Source: Gracilimonas sp031580945
GTDB lineage: Bacteria > Bacteroidota > Rhodothermia > Balneolales > Balneolaceae
Assembly: GCA_031580945.1 (NCBI GenBank)
Contig: JAVLBT010000002.1
Span: 8,332 to 72,331, forward strand
Direction of reading: 5' to 3'
DNA length: 64,000 nt
Both the position numbers and the translations under genes were made by a program. Below, piece by piece: positions 8,465 through 17,575 of the stretch. The stretch's first letter is position 1, and every line of letters begins with the position of its first letter. Below the pieces are notes generated by a model. That model made no database searches and had not been told where the DNA came from. It saw only the letters and a program-made list of their open reading frames with translations.

Positions 8465-9185
8465 ATTATTACTGATTGCTGTGATACTGTTTGCGGCTTC
8501 TCAATCAGTCTCCGCTCAGGATACGGTATGGGTTCAGCCCGATAGTGCTTTACTTGAGGGAAGTTTTATCCAACCTTACACCAACCAATGGAAAGTCTCA
8601 GTTATTGATTCATCCGGGAATAAACAACATATGCGGTATTGGACTGATTATGCACAAATTCTTGAGCTGGATGGAGTATCCTATTTGCATAGGGTGCAGG
8701 ATCTGTATAGTCCTGAATACGGCCTTCAGCAGACATGGATCAATACGGTACAACATGCCGACCTGACTCCCCTTCGATATTCTCTGGAAAGCACAAACGG
8801 TAATTTGCTACACTTGAATTTTGACGGAAATAAAGTCACTCAGAGAGCTTTTGTGGAAGGTGAGTTTAAATCAGAAGAATTTGAAACAGAACATCACCTT
8901 TATGACTGGAACTTGTATGGGATATTATTAATTGGGCTTCCATTCCAGAAGAATATCAGCTATAAAATTCCATACTGGTCTCAACAAACAAAAACGGAGG
9001 AGATACTAACAGCAACTCTGGAAGGGCAGGAACGAGTTCAAACACTGAGTGGAAACAACCATCTTACCCAAAAAATAACTACCGACAAAGGGCTCACCTT
9101 TTGGTTGACTAAACAAAAGCCTTATGTGATACAGCTTACACTGGCTTTGCCCAACGGATCTACGATGATCTGGGAGATGATGTGA
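8448..9185 (+). CDS. Secreted protein of unknown function
   Basis: 245 residues with a clear signal peptide (LLLIAVILFAASQSVSAQ, cleavage after SAQ). The remainder is rich in beta-strand and aromatic residues. It resembles the soluble DUF3108/DUF6134-like periplasmic proteins of Bacteroidota, but the family cannot be fixed. It overlaps the lipoprotein gene upstream by 17 bp and is followed within 20 bp by the next secreted-protein gene, so it belongs to the same operon. Confidence 0.7.
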   Translation: MTQLNRLLLIAVILFAASQSVSAQDTVWVQPDSALLEGSFIQPYTNQWKVSVIDSSGNKQHMRYWTDYAQILELDGVSYLHRVQDLYSPEYGLQQTWINTVQHADLTPLRYSLESTNGNLLHLNFDGNKVTQRAFVEGEFKSEEFETEHHLYDWNLYGILLIGLPFQKNISYKIPYWSQQTKTEEILTATLEGQERVQTLSGNNHLTQKITTDKGLTFWLTKQKPYVIQLTLALPNGSTMIWEMM

Positions 9186-9202
9186 TCAAAAACGAGGGAA
9201 TA

Positions 9203-9730
9203 ATGATAAAACAAACTATGCTAATCATAATAATGGCCATTGTAGGTACCTGTACAGTATCTGCTCAAACAAATAGTGCTGATTTAGAACCTGAAGAGTA
9301 CTTCGATTTTTGGGTCGGCGAATGGGAAGTCACATGGGATGAAGGAGATGGAAAGATCGGCAAGGGAACCAATCTTATTGAAAAGACGCTGGACGGAAAG
9401 GTGATACAGGAAAACTTCAGGATCACCGAGGGACAACAAAAAGGCTTCAAAGGAACCAGCCTCTCCGTATATCAACCCCGGTTTGAGCGATGGAAACAAG
9501 CCTGGGCCGATAATAGTGGCGGATATTTCGATTTCACTGGCAAAACGGATGGCAACAAACGGATCTTTCAAACCGAGGTTTTTGAACTGGAGGACGGTCG
9601 CAGGTTTACCCAGCGGATGGTGTTTTATGATATAAAGGAAGATTCGTTGATGTGGGATTGGGAGGCATCCAATGATGGGGGAGAAACCTGGACACTGAAC
9701 TGGAGAATCAAATACAAGCGGCTTAAGTAA
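9203..9730 (+). CDS. Secreted DUF1579-like protein
   Basis: 175 residues from the ATG at 9203. I prefer this start to the GTG at 9182 because it gives a standard signal peptide (IKQTMLIIIMAIVGTCTVSAQ) and follows a purine-rich GAGGGAA. The mature part has the pattern FDFWVGEWEV...SVYQPRFERWKQAWADNSGG...FE seen in small lipocalin-like DUF1579 proteins of Bacteroidota. The exact function is unknown. It directly abuts the following membrane-protein gene (stop, then ATG). Confidence 0.75.
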   Translation: MIKQTMLIIIMAIVGTCTVSAQTNSADLEPEEYFDFWVGEWEVTWDEGDGKIGKGTNLIEKTLDGKVIQENFRITEGQQKGFKGTSLSVYQPRFERWKQAWADNSGGYFDFTGKTDGNKRIFQTEVFELEDGRRFTQRMVFYDIKEDSLMWDWEASNDGGETWTLNWRIKYKRLK

Positions 9731-10255
9731 ATGTACACCTATTTGGTCAAGTCGACGGCAAAGTATGGCATCTATTTAGGGCTATTCCTGTGCTTTTTCA
9801 CTCTATTTATGTGGTTATCAGGTTTGGATACCACGCATTATCATATCGGGAAAAAGATCGAGCTTGGAATATCCATCGTACCCATCGGCTTTATTCTATT
9901 CGCCATTTATAAGATGAATAATGAAGTTGAACTTACCATCCTAAAAAGGATAGTGATTGGCTTAACAGTAGGATTAGTATCAATTGGAATTTCAGCTCCA
10001 TTTATTGAGATATATCATCAATTTATCAACCCTGATTGGTTTGAAGCCGTTCTTCGAATTAATGAACAGCAGATGGAAGCTTCGGGAGCTACTCAATCTG
10101 AAATTAGCGCCCGCTTAGAACAACTACAGGCTAATAATACTCCGCTGAATGCTCTTGTAAGTGCATTACTTTCTGGGGGTATCATTTTTCCTGCTATCGT
10201 TTCTTTGGCTTCCTTGCTGTTTATTCTTTCCACAAAGAATGCAGAACAGAACTGA
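9731..10255 (+). CDS. DUF4199-like integral membrane protein
   Basis: 174 residues with four predicted membrane segments: two in the first 60 residues, one near 75-95 and one at the C-terminus. A charged helical region (residues 100-140, rich in Q and E) lies between the third and fourth. This layout matches DUF4199 proteins of Bacteroidota, whose role is unknown. The start codon follows the previous stop without a gap, so translation is probably coupled. Confidence 0.75.
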   Translation: MYTYLVKSTAKYGIYLGLFLCFFTLFMWLSGLDTTHYHIGKKIELGISIVPIGFILFAIYKMNNEVELTILKRIVIGLTVGLVSIGISAPFIEIYHQFINPDWFEAVLRINEQQMEASGATQSEISARLEQLQANNTPLNALVSALLSGGIIFPAIVSLASLLFILSTKNAEQN

Positions 10256-10281
10256 ACTGAACATATTCAAAACCAAATCCT

Positions 10282-11169
10282 ATGAGATCTGCAGCCCTGA
10301 TAATAGTTTTTATACCATTCCTATTCTGGATGAATAGTGGTAAAACTCTACATAAAGCCCAAAAGCTGGGTGAAGGTGTAATTACAACCGGTATGGAATT
10401 ATCTCAGGCCATTAGCCCTGCCGGGGATGAAATGTATTTTGCAAGAATGGCGGAACAGGGCGATTGGAATATTTACTATTCTAAATGGAACAAGGGTCAA
10501 TGGACGGATCCTGTGGTGGCTCCATTTTCAAGTCCCTACACCGATGCCGATCCGTACTTTACTTCAAATGGGAAAAAGATCTTTTTCCTTTCTGATCGAC
10601 CCATAAAAGAAGGAGGAGAACCATTTCAGTTTCCGGATGTTTGGTATGTAGAAAAAACTACTGATGGATGGAGTGCACCGGTATATGCGAAAGAACTAAA
10701 CACAGCATTTGGGGAAGGTTTTATGTCGTTAACCAATGAAGGGGATATCGTTTTTTCTTCCAATCAAGGAAACGGAGATTCCTTTTCAATATTTAAAGCA
10801 TCACATAATGGAACCACGTTTGAAACCCCACAACCAATGGCACTGCCCATAAAAGTAAAAGATTATGCAAATCCGTTGATAGCCAGAGATGGAAGCTATC
10901 TGATCATTGACAGCGATATGAAAGAGGGAGAAGGTGCAGATGACCTGTATATCCTGTTCAAAGAAGGCAATGGCTGGACGGAGCCCGTGAACCTTGGCCC
11001 AACGGTAAATTCACCGGACAGTGAAGGCGCCCCTTATGTGACGTTTGACGGCAAACATTTGCTGTTTGGCCGTATTAAAGTCATAAATGATCAGTTTAGC
11101 AGCGATATTTATCAGGTTTCCTTTCAACCTTTGCTTAAGAAAGCCAAAGAAAAGGCAGGATTGAAATAA
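10282..11169 (+). CDS. Secreted WD40-like (PD40/TolB-type) beta-propeller protein
   Basis: 295 residues with an N-terminal hydrophobic signal. It contains repeated blade signatures of the TolB/PD40 kind: SPAGDEMYFAR, DADPYFTSNGKKIFFLSDR, SLTNEGDIVFSSN and GAPYVTFDGKHLLFG. Such propellers bind peptides or act as scaffolds in the envelope. No enzymatic domain is attached. It continues the same-strand row of exported proteins with 26 bp of spacing. Confidence 0.85.
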   Translation: MRSAALIIVFIPFLFWMNSGKTLHKAQKLGEGVITTGMELSQAISPAGDEMYFARMAEQGDWNIYYSKWNKGQWTDPVVAPFSSPYTDADPYFTSNGKKIFFLSDRPIKEGGEPFQFPDVWYVEKTTDGWSAPVYAKELNTAFGEGFMSLTNEGDIVFSSNQGNGDSFSIFKASHNGTTFETPQPMALPIKVKDYANPLIARDGSYLIIDSDMKEGEGADDLYILFKEGNGWTEPVNLGPTVNSPDSEGAPYVTFDGKHLLFGRIKVINDQFSSDIYQVSFQPLLKKAKEKAGLK

Positions 11170-11189
11170 ATCAAATTAACTTATAAGAC

Positions 11190-11930
11190 ATGACCAATGT
11201 AAAAATACTTCTCACCGGATGTTTATTGATCGTATTCGGATTCCATGCACAAGCACAACATGCTACAACCACCGGTACCGAGATCCTGGAAAGAAGTAAA
11301 CAGAAGCACGATCCGGATGGGCAATGGAGCAATACCGAACTTTCGATTCACATTCAGGAACCGAGAATTCAAAACAGACTTCGATATTCTCAGTTGGCCA
11401 TGTATACCAAGACTGGATATTTCAAATTGGTGAGAGATTCTGAACCAGGAATCATAGAACGAATCATTGATCATGAAGGAAATGCTCAGGTCTTGTTAAA
11501 CGGTTCCCCGGAAATTGCAGATGATATCAAGGAGAAATATCGGTTAGGAGCTGATCGAAATACCGGCTACCGTTCATTTTATCGATTGATGTACGGCCTT
11601 CCCATGTCACTCACCGAAGATGTAGTTGAAGAGATCGGTAAGCCGAAAGAAAGTAATTTTGCGGGACAAGAGGTGTATTCACTGGAGATCGAACTGAAAG
11701 AACCTATGATCAGTAAAAAATGGGAGCTTATGTTGGATCGCGTTGATTATTCTATGGTAGCATTAAAGTTCGATCATGCTGATGATTCCAATCGGCCGAA
11801 TGAAGTGATCCTTTTTGATGGAAAATACCGATGGGAGGGCATCAGTATTCCCAGGTTTCGACATTGGTATCATGAAGATTCTGGAGCGTATCAGGGAAGT
11901 GATGTGATTGTGAACAACCTTGATCAGTGA
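11190..11930 (+). CDS. Secreted DUF6503-like protein
   Basis: 246 residues with a signal peptide ending at AQAQH. Features such as EILERSKQKHDPDGQW near the N-terminus, RLMYGLPMSLTE and KEPMISKKWELMLDR fit the periplasmic DUF6503 family, which resembles the LolA/LolB fold and is common in marine Bacteroidota. Function is unknown. It overlaps the next gene by 4 bp (GTGA), so both are likely coupled. Confidence 0.75.
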   Translation: MTNVKILLTGCLLIVFGFHAQAQHATTTGTEILERSKQKHDPDGQWSNTELSIHIQEPRIQNRLRYSQLAMYTKTGYFKLVRDSEPGIIERIIDHEGNAQVLLNGSPEIADDIKEKYRLGADRNTGYRSFYRLMYGLPMSLTEDVVEEIGKPKESNFAGQEVYSLEIELKEPMISKKWELMLDRVDYSMVALKFDHADDSNRPNEVILFDGKYRWEGISIPRFRHWYHEDSGAYQGSDVIVNNLDQ

Positions 11931-12673
11931 TACCCACTAATTTGATTGGAACCAAAGTAAGCCGTTCGTTCGATACCCACCCTGAGAATGGAAAGTTGAA
12001 CATCAAGATAACCTGGAAATACTGCTTAGCTTTTTATTGCATGACCATGTTGTATGTATCGCTGCATGAATTGGTTCATCATTTTGCAGGAGCAGCGATT
12101 TGCGGGGATTGGGGATTCAAAACCTTCAATTACTTTGAAACTGCTTGTAGTGAGGATAGCAGAATTAAGTACCTGGCTACTTTTGCAGGACCGGTTTTTA
12201 CCTATGCCGTCATGTGGGTCGGGGCATGGATGTTACGTAAGCCCCAAGCCTCCCAATACACCAAACAATTGGGTTTCGCTTTGATATTCGCTCAATTGCC
12301 TCTGCAAAGAATGACTTCCCCGATCTTTAGAATGAATGATGAATTTTATGCATCAGTACAGCTTTGGGGAGATAATTCTTTGGTCTATTGGGGAGTTCTG
12401 GTCATCATCTGGCTGATTTGTCTGCCACCTCTGTGGATCGCTTACCGGAACATTGAGAACAGGTACAAAATCCTGTGGTTCTTATTCTATCTGGTACTTT
12501 TTCCCTATTTGATCTGGGGGCCGGTTTTCGGAGTATTGGAGTTTTTGTTGATTAGTAGGGGAGTGTTGGATGGGACGATCATCGGAATAGCGAATTTATT
12601 TATCCTCAATGAGATCGTGACCATCATCGGGTATATCTATACAAAGAATTATTTTGATCCTGCATTGAACTGA
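11927..12673 (+). CDS. Polytopic membrane protein with HExxH motif, possible membrane metalloprotease
   Basis: 248 residues with about six membrane segments. The second contains HELVHHFAGA, the zinc-binding HExxH signature, and is followed by ATFAGPVFTYAVMWVG. In M50 site-2 proteases a GP-containing helix follows in the same way, but the usual NPDG motif is not visible, so protease activity is only suggested. The GTG start overlaps the TGA of the DUF6503-like gene. A 244-bp gap follows, containing a weak hairpin with a short T-run near 12714. Confidence 0.65.
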   Translation: MIPTNLIGTKVSRSFDTHPENGKLNIKITWKYCLAFYCMTMLYVSLHELVHHFAGAAICGDWGFKTFNYFETACSEDSRIKYLATFAGPVFTYAVMWVGAWMLRKPQASQYTKQLGFALIFAQLPLQRMTSPIFRMNDEFYASVQLWGDNSLVYWGVLVIIWLICLPPLWIAYRNIENRYKILWFLFYLVLFPYLIWGPVFGVLEFLLISRGVLDGTIIGIANLFILNEIVTIIGYIYTKNYFDPALN

Positions 12674-12917
12674 AGAGCAATGATACAGATGAGGATTCAT
12701 GAACAGAATCGCTCTTTTTACAATTCTGAAGACGCATCTCTATCTACATTTCAGCGTTTTCAAAAATAGTTAAATTAAAGTGGGTTTACGATCAATATAT
12801 TTCTTTTCTGAACTATACTTCTACGTTGTGCTGTGTGGTACTTCCATAACTTTGAAAACTCTTCAGTTTTTAAGGTTCAAATTTCACGATAAATAGCGTG
12901 GAGGAGGATGTATACCA

Positions 12918-13388
12918 ATGCCTGATTTCAAGAATTCAGTATTTGCCTATATCATCCAATGCAGAAGCAAAAAATACTTCTCCATTTTCTATTGGGTCTC
13001 CCGTGCTGCCATGGGAATAGGTTTTATTGGCTCAGGAGTGAGAAAATTACCCGGAGTGAAATTCACAGTTCTTCCGGTAGAAAATCCTGTAGGTCACTTT
13101 TTTGAAGCGATGTACCAGACAGGATTTTATTGGAATACGATAGGTGCTATTCAAATTCTGCTTGGGTTGATGATCTTCTTTGACCGAAGTGTTGTTGCTG
13201 CTACACTCGTCATGATGCCGGTAACGATCAACATCTTTTTGGCATCTGTTGCTCTTCAAATGACAGGTACGCCCATTATTACATCAGCTATGCTATTAGC
13301 AAATATCTTCTTGCTACTCTGGCACTTTGAGAATTACTTGTCCATTATCCAAAAACCTAAATACCTGACCGATGATATACCTGACTAA
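12918..13388 (+). CDS. DoxX-like membrane protein
   Basis: 156 residues with four hydrophobic segments. The first has RAAMGIGFIGSGVRKLPG, similar to the first helix of DoxX-like proteins. The later QTGFYWNTIGAIQILLGLMI and the terminal LLWHFENY segment also suit that family. The role may be quinone- or thiol-linked, but nothing specific is visible. GGAGGAGG at 12901-12908 lies 10 bp before the ATG. It overlaps the next gene by 17 bp. Confidence 0.7.
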   Translation: MPDFKNSVFAYIIQCRSKKYFSIFYWVSRAAMGIGFIGSGVRKLPGVKFTVLPVENPVGHFFEAMYQTGFYWNTIGAIQILLGLMIFFDRSVVAATLVMMPVTINIFLASVALQMTGTPIITSAMLLANIFLLLWHFENYLSIIQKPKYLTDDIPD

Positions 13389-14082
13389 CATCAAAAATTT
13401 CATACGGGAAGATATCGTACGATTTACTCTGCTTATCCTGATCATGTTCCAATATTCCAACTTTTACCGGGTAACGATGCGTTGTATTTACGAAGGAAGC
13501 GAATTTCAGTGGATGAATACCTGGGGGGTGAGTCTGTTAGGTGAGGAACGGGCGATGCGGATTATGGGAAACGGACTTGAAGGACATTTTTTGATCGTCT
13601 TTCTATTAGCTGTTTTATTTACAGTGATCATTTTTGGGCTTATTCGACGACCTAATGATCCATTGGTGAAAATGCTTACAGTGGTTTTTGCTGGAGCTAT
13701 GGTGGCAAAAGAGATCATGCTATCGTTGGCCTATGGTGATCAATATCAAATAGCTGGAGAGACTTTCCGGTTACAGCTCAATTATTCAATTCTTGGGCCG
13801 GCATTAAGTTTGATCATATTTGGCTTGGCCCTTTTTTGGGTATACCAGAATAAATTGATCAGGGTACCTGAAGCAACCAATTTAAAAGTCATGGTCATTA
13901 TTACAGTGCTTATAATACCATGTTTTCTGTTTCTTAGATTGGGACCTCAACATGGCTGGACCGATATTGTGGGCATTAACCTGATCTACCTTCAGTTCAC
14001 ACTGCTCATTTTAAACTGGATGGGTTTTTTTAAACAAGCGCTTGAAACGGAGCCTTTTAACTTCCAGAAAGACCGTAGCTAA
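13372..14082 (+). CDS. Polytopic membrane protein of unknown function
   Basis: 236 residues with six or more predicted membrane helices, at about 18-35, 68-90, 95-115, 140-160, 168-188 and 195-215. It has no recognised motif. It starts inside the end of the DoxX-like gene (17-bp overlap), so the pair are probably expressed together and may form a complex. The LytTR gene follows 59 bp later on the same strand, so this may be its membrane partner. Confidence 0.65.
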   Translation: MIYLTNIKNFIREDIVRFTLLILIMFQYSNFYRVTMRCIYEGSEFQWMNTWGVSLLGEERAMRIMGNGLEGHFLIVFLLAVLFTVIIFGLIRRPNDPLVKMLTVVFAGAMVAKEIMLSLAYGDQYQIAGETFRLQLNYSILGPALSLIIFGLALFWVYQNKLIRVPEATNLKVMVIITVLIIPCFLFLRLGPQHGWTDIVGINLIYLQFTLLILNWMGFFKQALETEPFNFQKDRS

Positions 14083-14141
14083 TCTTCTTATTTACAATTG
14101 GAATACCAATTGTTGCTTTAGATTGGTGGAGGTTCTTGAAT

Positions 14142-14555
14142 ATGTACTTTTTAGACAGATATTTGAATCAACAAGATCTATTGATTATGGAGAACAAGCA
14201 ATTGACTGCAAAAAAATCAGATGATGGAAATGGGGCGCTCAGTAGATTAGTCATCAAGAAAGGGAATACCTATCACATTGTTAAGACAAAGAAGATCCAT
14301 TGGCTTGAATCAGATGGTAATTATGTGCGAATTTACAGTAACGGTCAAAAATATTTATTGAGAGCTACACTAAAAGGACTTCTTCAAAAATTAGACAACA
14401 CAGAATTTCAACAAATACATCGGTCTACGGTGGTTAACATTGAATTCATCCAGAAGATCAAAAAAACAATGTATGGGGAATTTATAGTCATCTTAAAAAA
14501 CGGAGAAGAACTTAAGATGTCCCGCAGTTATACCGATCTGTTAGAATCCATTTGA
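14142..14555 (+). CDS. LytTR DNA-binding domain protein without receiver domain
   Basis: 137 residues. I chose ATG 14142 over TTG 14136 because GGAGG at 14128-14132 is at normal spacing only for the ATG. The C-terminal 95 residues are a complete LytTR domain: KIHWLESDGNYVRIY, then LLRATLKGLL, FQQIHRSTVVNI and LKNGEELKMSRSY. There is no phosphorylation receiver domain, so activity may be controlled by a membrane partner; the two membrane-protein genes just upstream are candidates. It lies immediately before the SusC gene and could regulate it. Confidence 0.85.
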   Translation: MYFLDRYLNQQDLLIMENKQLTAKKSDDGNGALSRLVIKKGNTYHIVKTKKIHWLESDGNYVRIYSNGQKYLLRATLKGLLQKLDNTEFQQIHRSTVVNIEFIQKIKKTMYGEFIVILKNGEELKMSRSYTDLLESI

Positions 14556-14569
14556 TTCCATCACAGTAT

Positions 14570-14586
14570 ATGTGGCCTGACCACAT
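14570..14586. promoter_or_regulatory. Short hairpin between LytTR and SusC genes
   Basis: ATGTGG-CCTGA-CCACAT is a perfect 6-bp-arm inverted repeat in the 150-bp spacer before SusC. It is not followed by a T-run, so it is not a typical terminator. It may be an operator or a leader structure. Support is positional only. Confidence 0.3.
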
Positions 14587-14705
14587 AATATTACGGCTTA
14601 TCACAATCGGTTAAAATTTGTTATTCAGGCCTCTTATTTAATGCCTTACTCATTGCACTTAAAAATGAGTTCAAACATTTACTAATCAAATAAAAAGAGG
14701 TTTGT

Positions 14706-17540
14706 ATGATTAAAAAGCTACTAATAATGCATCTTGCTTTGTTTGTCACATCTGCTGTGGCTTTTGCACAAAGCGGAAATATATCAGGTACTGTTAGCAG
14801 TTCTCAAACAGGAGAGCTGTTAACAGGAGTAAATATATACGTGGTTGAGCTACAGCGTGGAGCAGCCACAGGTATAAATGGTGAATATTCTATTGAGAAT
14901 ATTCCTTATGGTGAATACACCTTCAGAGTATCTTTTGTGGGATTTAATACCCTCACAGAAAATGTGACTATTGACCAGGCCAATCAAACAGTGAATTTTG
15001 AGATATCAGAAGATCTGATGGGATTGGAAGAAATCGTTGTTACTGGTCAGGGCTCAGGAATTCGCAGGGATAGATTATCAACGACCGTAGATGTCATATC
15101 TGCGAATAAGCTGGAAGAAATTCCTTCTGTACAGTTAGATCAGGTACTACAGGCAAATCTGCCCAATTCCCAAATACGGCTTAGCTCCGGACAACCTGGA
15201 ACAGCTTCTTTAATTAGAGGAAGGGGAATAGGGTCAGCTCTAACATCCACAACACCTGTTATTTATGTTGATGGAGTACGAGTGGATAATACCAATAGTT
15301 TTAATATTAACACCGGTACCGGAGGGGCACAAAGTTCGGCCATAGCTGATATACCCATCGAGAATATTGAGAGAATTGAATTTGTGAAAGGGGGTGCTGC
15401 TACCACACAATTTGGTTCTGATGCTGCCAACGGCGTTATCCAGATTTTCACCAAAAAAGGAGTTCAAGGTTCTTCTCAATTTTCACTGGAAACTCAACTT
15501 GGAGCCACTGTTGGAACCGAAGATTTTCTAAAATACGATCGGACGGCTGATATTCTATATAGTCCGGGTACCATTCAGGAATACCAATTAACAGGATCAG
15601 GTGGATCTGAAAATTATACGTACAGTTTTTCGGGCTCAATGCGTGGCAACGAAGGATTCAAGGCGCAAAATGAAGAAATTCGACACAACCTTAGAGCCGG
15701 GTTTACAGCAAATGTAAATGAATATATGTCGTATGAGGGATCACTTGGGTTTACCTCAAATGAATTTGAAAGGGACTGGAATGCAAATACTTCAGCCTCC
15801 ATTTTTGCTGGGCTGGAAGGGGGTTCGTATGGAGATCTGTCTGAATTGGATTCGGATGATTATGATGCCCTCAGTGAAGAACTCCAAAATGCAGTTTCAC
15901 TGGTTGATATTTCTGAAAACGTAAAAAGGTTTCAGACATCCAATAAGCTAAAATTCAATTTGTCTGAGGGACTTTCAGCGTCTGCACTTGTTGGCTTAGA
16001 TTACAGAAATAGCGGCCAACGAGTCCGGAATACGAATGAATGGCTGATAGCCATGGGATTTGCCCCTGAAGGCACAACCGATTTAGGTACCTTAAGGCAA
16101 TCGGACCGTGATTTTCTTGCTTTGACCTTAGAAGCATCAGCAAGATATGAGAAGGATTTCGGGGACATCTCAACAATTACAAACGCCGGAGCTCAACTAT
16201 TCAGAAATGATGAAGAATCTATTGCCATCACTTCCAATGGCCTTCCGGATGGTTCTTTCAATGCAGATAATGGAAATGAAATTACGGGAACTGATTTTCA
16301 ACAGGTGCTGGTCAACTATGGTATTTATGTGCTGGAGAATATCAGCTATAAAAACACCTATGTAGTAGAACTTGGCCTGCGTGTGGATAATAATACTGCT
16401 TTTGGAGAAACCGTAGATCCGCAAATTTATCCAAAAGTAGGCCTGGCATATAACCTGTCTTCAGAACAGTTTTTCCAGGACAATGTACCCAATTCCGTAA
16501 TTTCAAATCTTAGATTACGAGCTAACTATGGCTTTGCCGGGAACTTTCCCACTCCTTTCTCTAATCAAGTGCTTGCTTCCATTGACTCTTATTTAGGAGG
16601 GGGTACCATAGAGTTTGGTACACCAGGAGATATTGCTTTAAAGCCAGAAAGAACCGAAACCATAGAACTTGGGTCTGATATTGCACTAATTAATGATAAG
16701 GTCAGTCTTGGAGTTACTTATTATCAATCCGAAACTACAGACGCCTTATTTACAGCACCATTTGCCCCTTCAACTGGTTTAGGGACTGCACTGCAGAATT
16801 TGGGAGTTATTGAAAACTCTGGTTTTGAAGTTTCAAGTACATTCAATGTGGTACGAAATAAAAACATGAGTATTAATTTAAATGCTTCTGTAAACACCCT
16901 GAATAATGAGGTGGTTGATAATGGAAATAGTGCGGCCTTTGCAGTGGGTGGTTTTGCATTCCTTGGCTCTTATGTTGATGAAGGACAGCCAGTCGGTTTT
17001 TTAAGAGGCAACAGACCTATTTTTGCTGAAGACGGATCATTGGCTGATGTTGAACCTAATGCAGTATTGGGAACTCCCATACCCGATTATTTTGGTTCAA
17101 TATCATTAAATGGATCAGTCAAAAGCTTCTCATTTAATATAACCTCTGATTATCAAGTTGGTGCGCAAGGGGTTGCCGTGGATGATGTACTTCGGTATTT
17201 CGGAGGCGTGAATGATGAAGGTAGAATTCCGGAAGCATCGGCTGCTGAAAGCTTTTTTGATCTTGCAGGCGTTTGGGTAGAAGATACCGACTACTTTAAA
17301 GTGCGGACAATTTCATTAAGCTATAATATTGCCGGGACCACATTTGATAATGCTGTTAGAAGTGTAAGGCTGGGCTTTTCTGTGACAAATCCGCTTAGTT
17401 TTGCAAGCTCATCTTTCGATCCTGAGGTAACAGGAGCTGGTATTGCCCGCGGACAAGGAGGATTAGGTGTTGGAGGTTTTGGCTTTGGTACGGAATCTCC
17501 TCCACGAAACTACGTGGGAAGCATAAAAATTAACTTTTAA
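14706..17540 (+). CDS. SusC/RagA family TonB-linked outer membrane protein
   Basis: 944 residues: signal peptide (to AFAQ), a carboxypeptidase-regulatory-like domain (residues 25-105), a plug and a beta-barrel ending in INF. The box GLEEIVVTGQG resembles a TonB box. The plug has VIYVDGVRVDNTN and IERIEFVKGGAATTQFGSDAANGVIQIFTKKG. It imports an unknown, large substrate with its SusD partner, whose start overlaps its stop (TAATG). AAGAGG lies at good distance before the ATG. No glycoside hydrolase or peptidase is nearby, so the substrate cannot be inferred. Confidence 0.95.
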   Translation: MIKKLLIMHLALFVTSAVAFAQSGNISGTVSSSQTGELLTGVNIYVVELQRGAATGINGEYSIENIPYGEYTFRVSFVGFNTLTENVTIDQANQTVNFEISEDLMGLEEIVVTGQGSGIRRDRLSTTVDVISANKLEEIPSVQLDQVLQANLPNSQIRLSSGQPGTASLIRGRGIGSALTSTTPVIYVDGVRVDNTNSFNINTGTGGAQSSAIADIPIENIERIEFVKGGAATTQFGSDAANGVIQIFTKKGVQGSSQFSLETQLGATVGTEDFLKYDRTADILYSPGTIQEYQLTGSGGSENYTYSFSGSMRGNEGFKAQNEEIRHNLRAGFTANVNEYMSYEGSLGFTSNEFERDWNANTSASIFAGLEGGSYGDLSELDSDDYDALSEELQNAVSLVDISENVKRFQTSNKLKFNLSEGLSASALVGLDYRNSGQRVRNTNEWLIAMGFAPEGTTDLGTLRQSDRDFLALTLEASARYEKDFGDISTITNAGAQLFRNDEESIAITSNGLPDGSFNADNGNEITGTDFQQVLVNYGIYVLENISYKNTYVVELGLRVDNNTAFGETVDPQIYPKVGLAYNLSSEQFFQDNVPNSVISNLRLRANYGFAGNFPTPFSNQVLASIDSYLGGGTIEFGTPGDIALKPERTETIELGSDIALINDKVSLGVTYYQSETTDALFTAPFAPSTGLGTALQNLGVIENSGFEVSSTFNVVRNKNMSINLNASVNTLNNEVVDNGNSAAFAVGGFAFLGSYVDEGQPVGFLRGNRPIFAEDGSLADVEPNAVLGTPIPDYFGSISLNGSVKSFSFNITSDYQVGAQGVAVDDVLRYFGGVNDEGRIPEASAAESFFDLAGVWVEDTDYFKVRTISLSYNIAGTTFDNAVRSVRLGFSVTNPLSFASSSFDPEVTGAGIARGQGGLGVGGFGFGTESPPRNYVGSIKINF

Positions 17541-17575
17541 TGGTCACTGAGATGAATTACAAAAAGAAGAATAGT

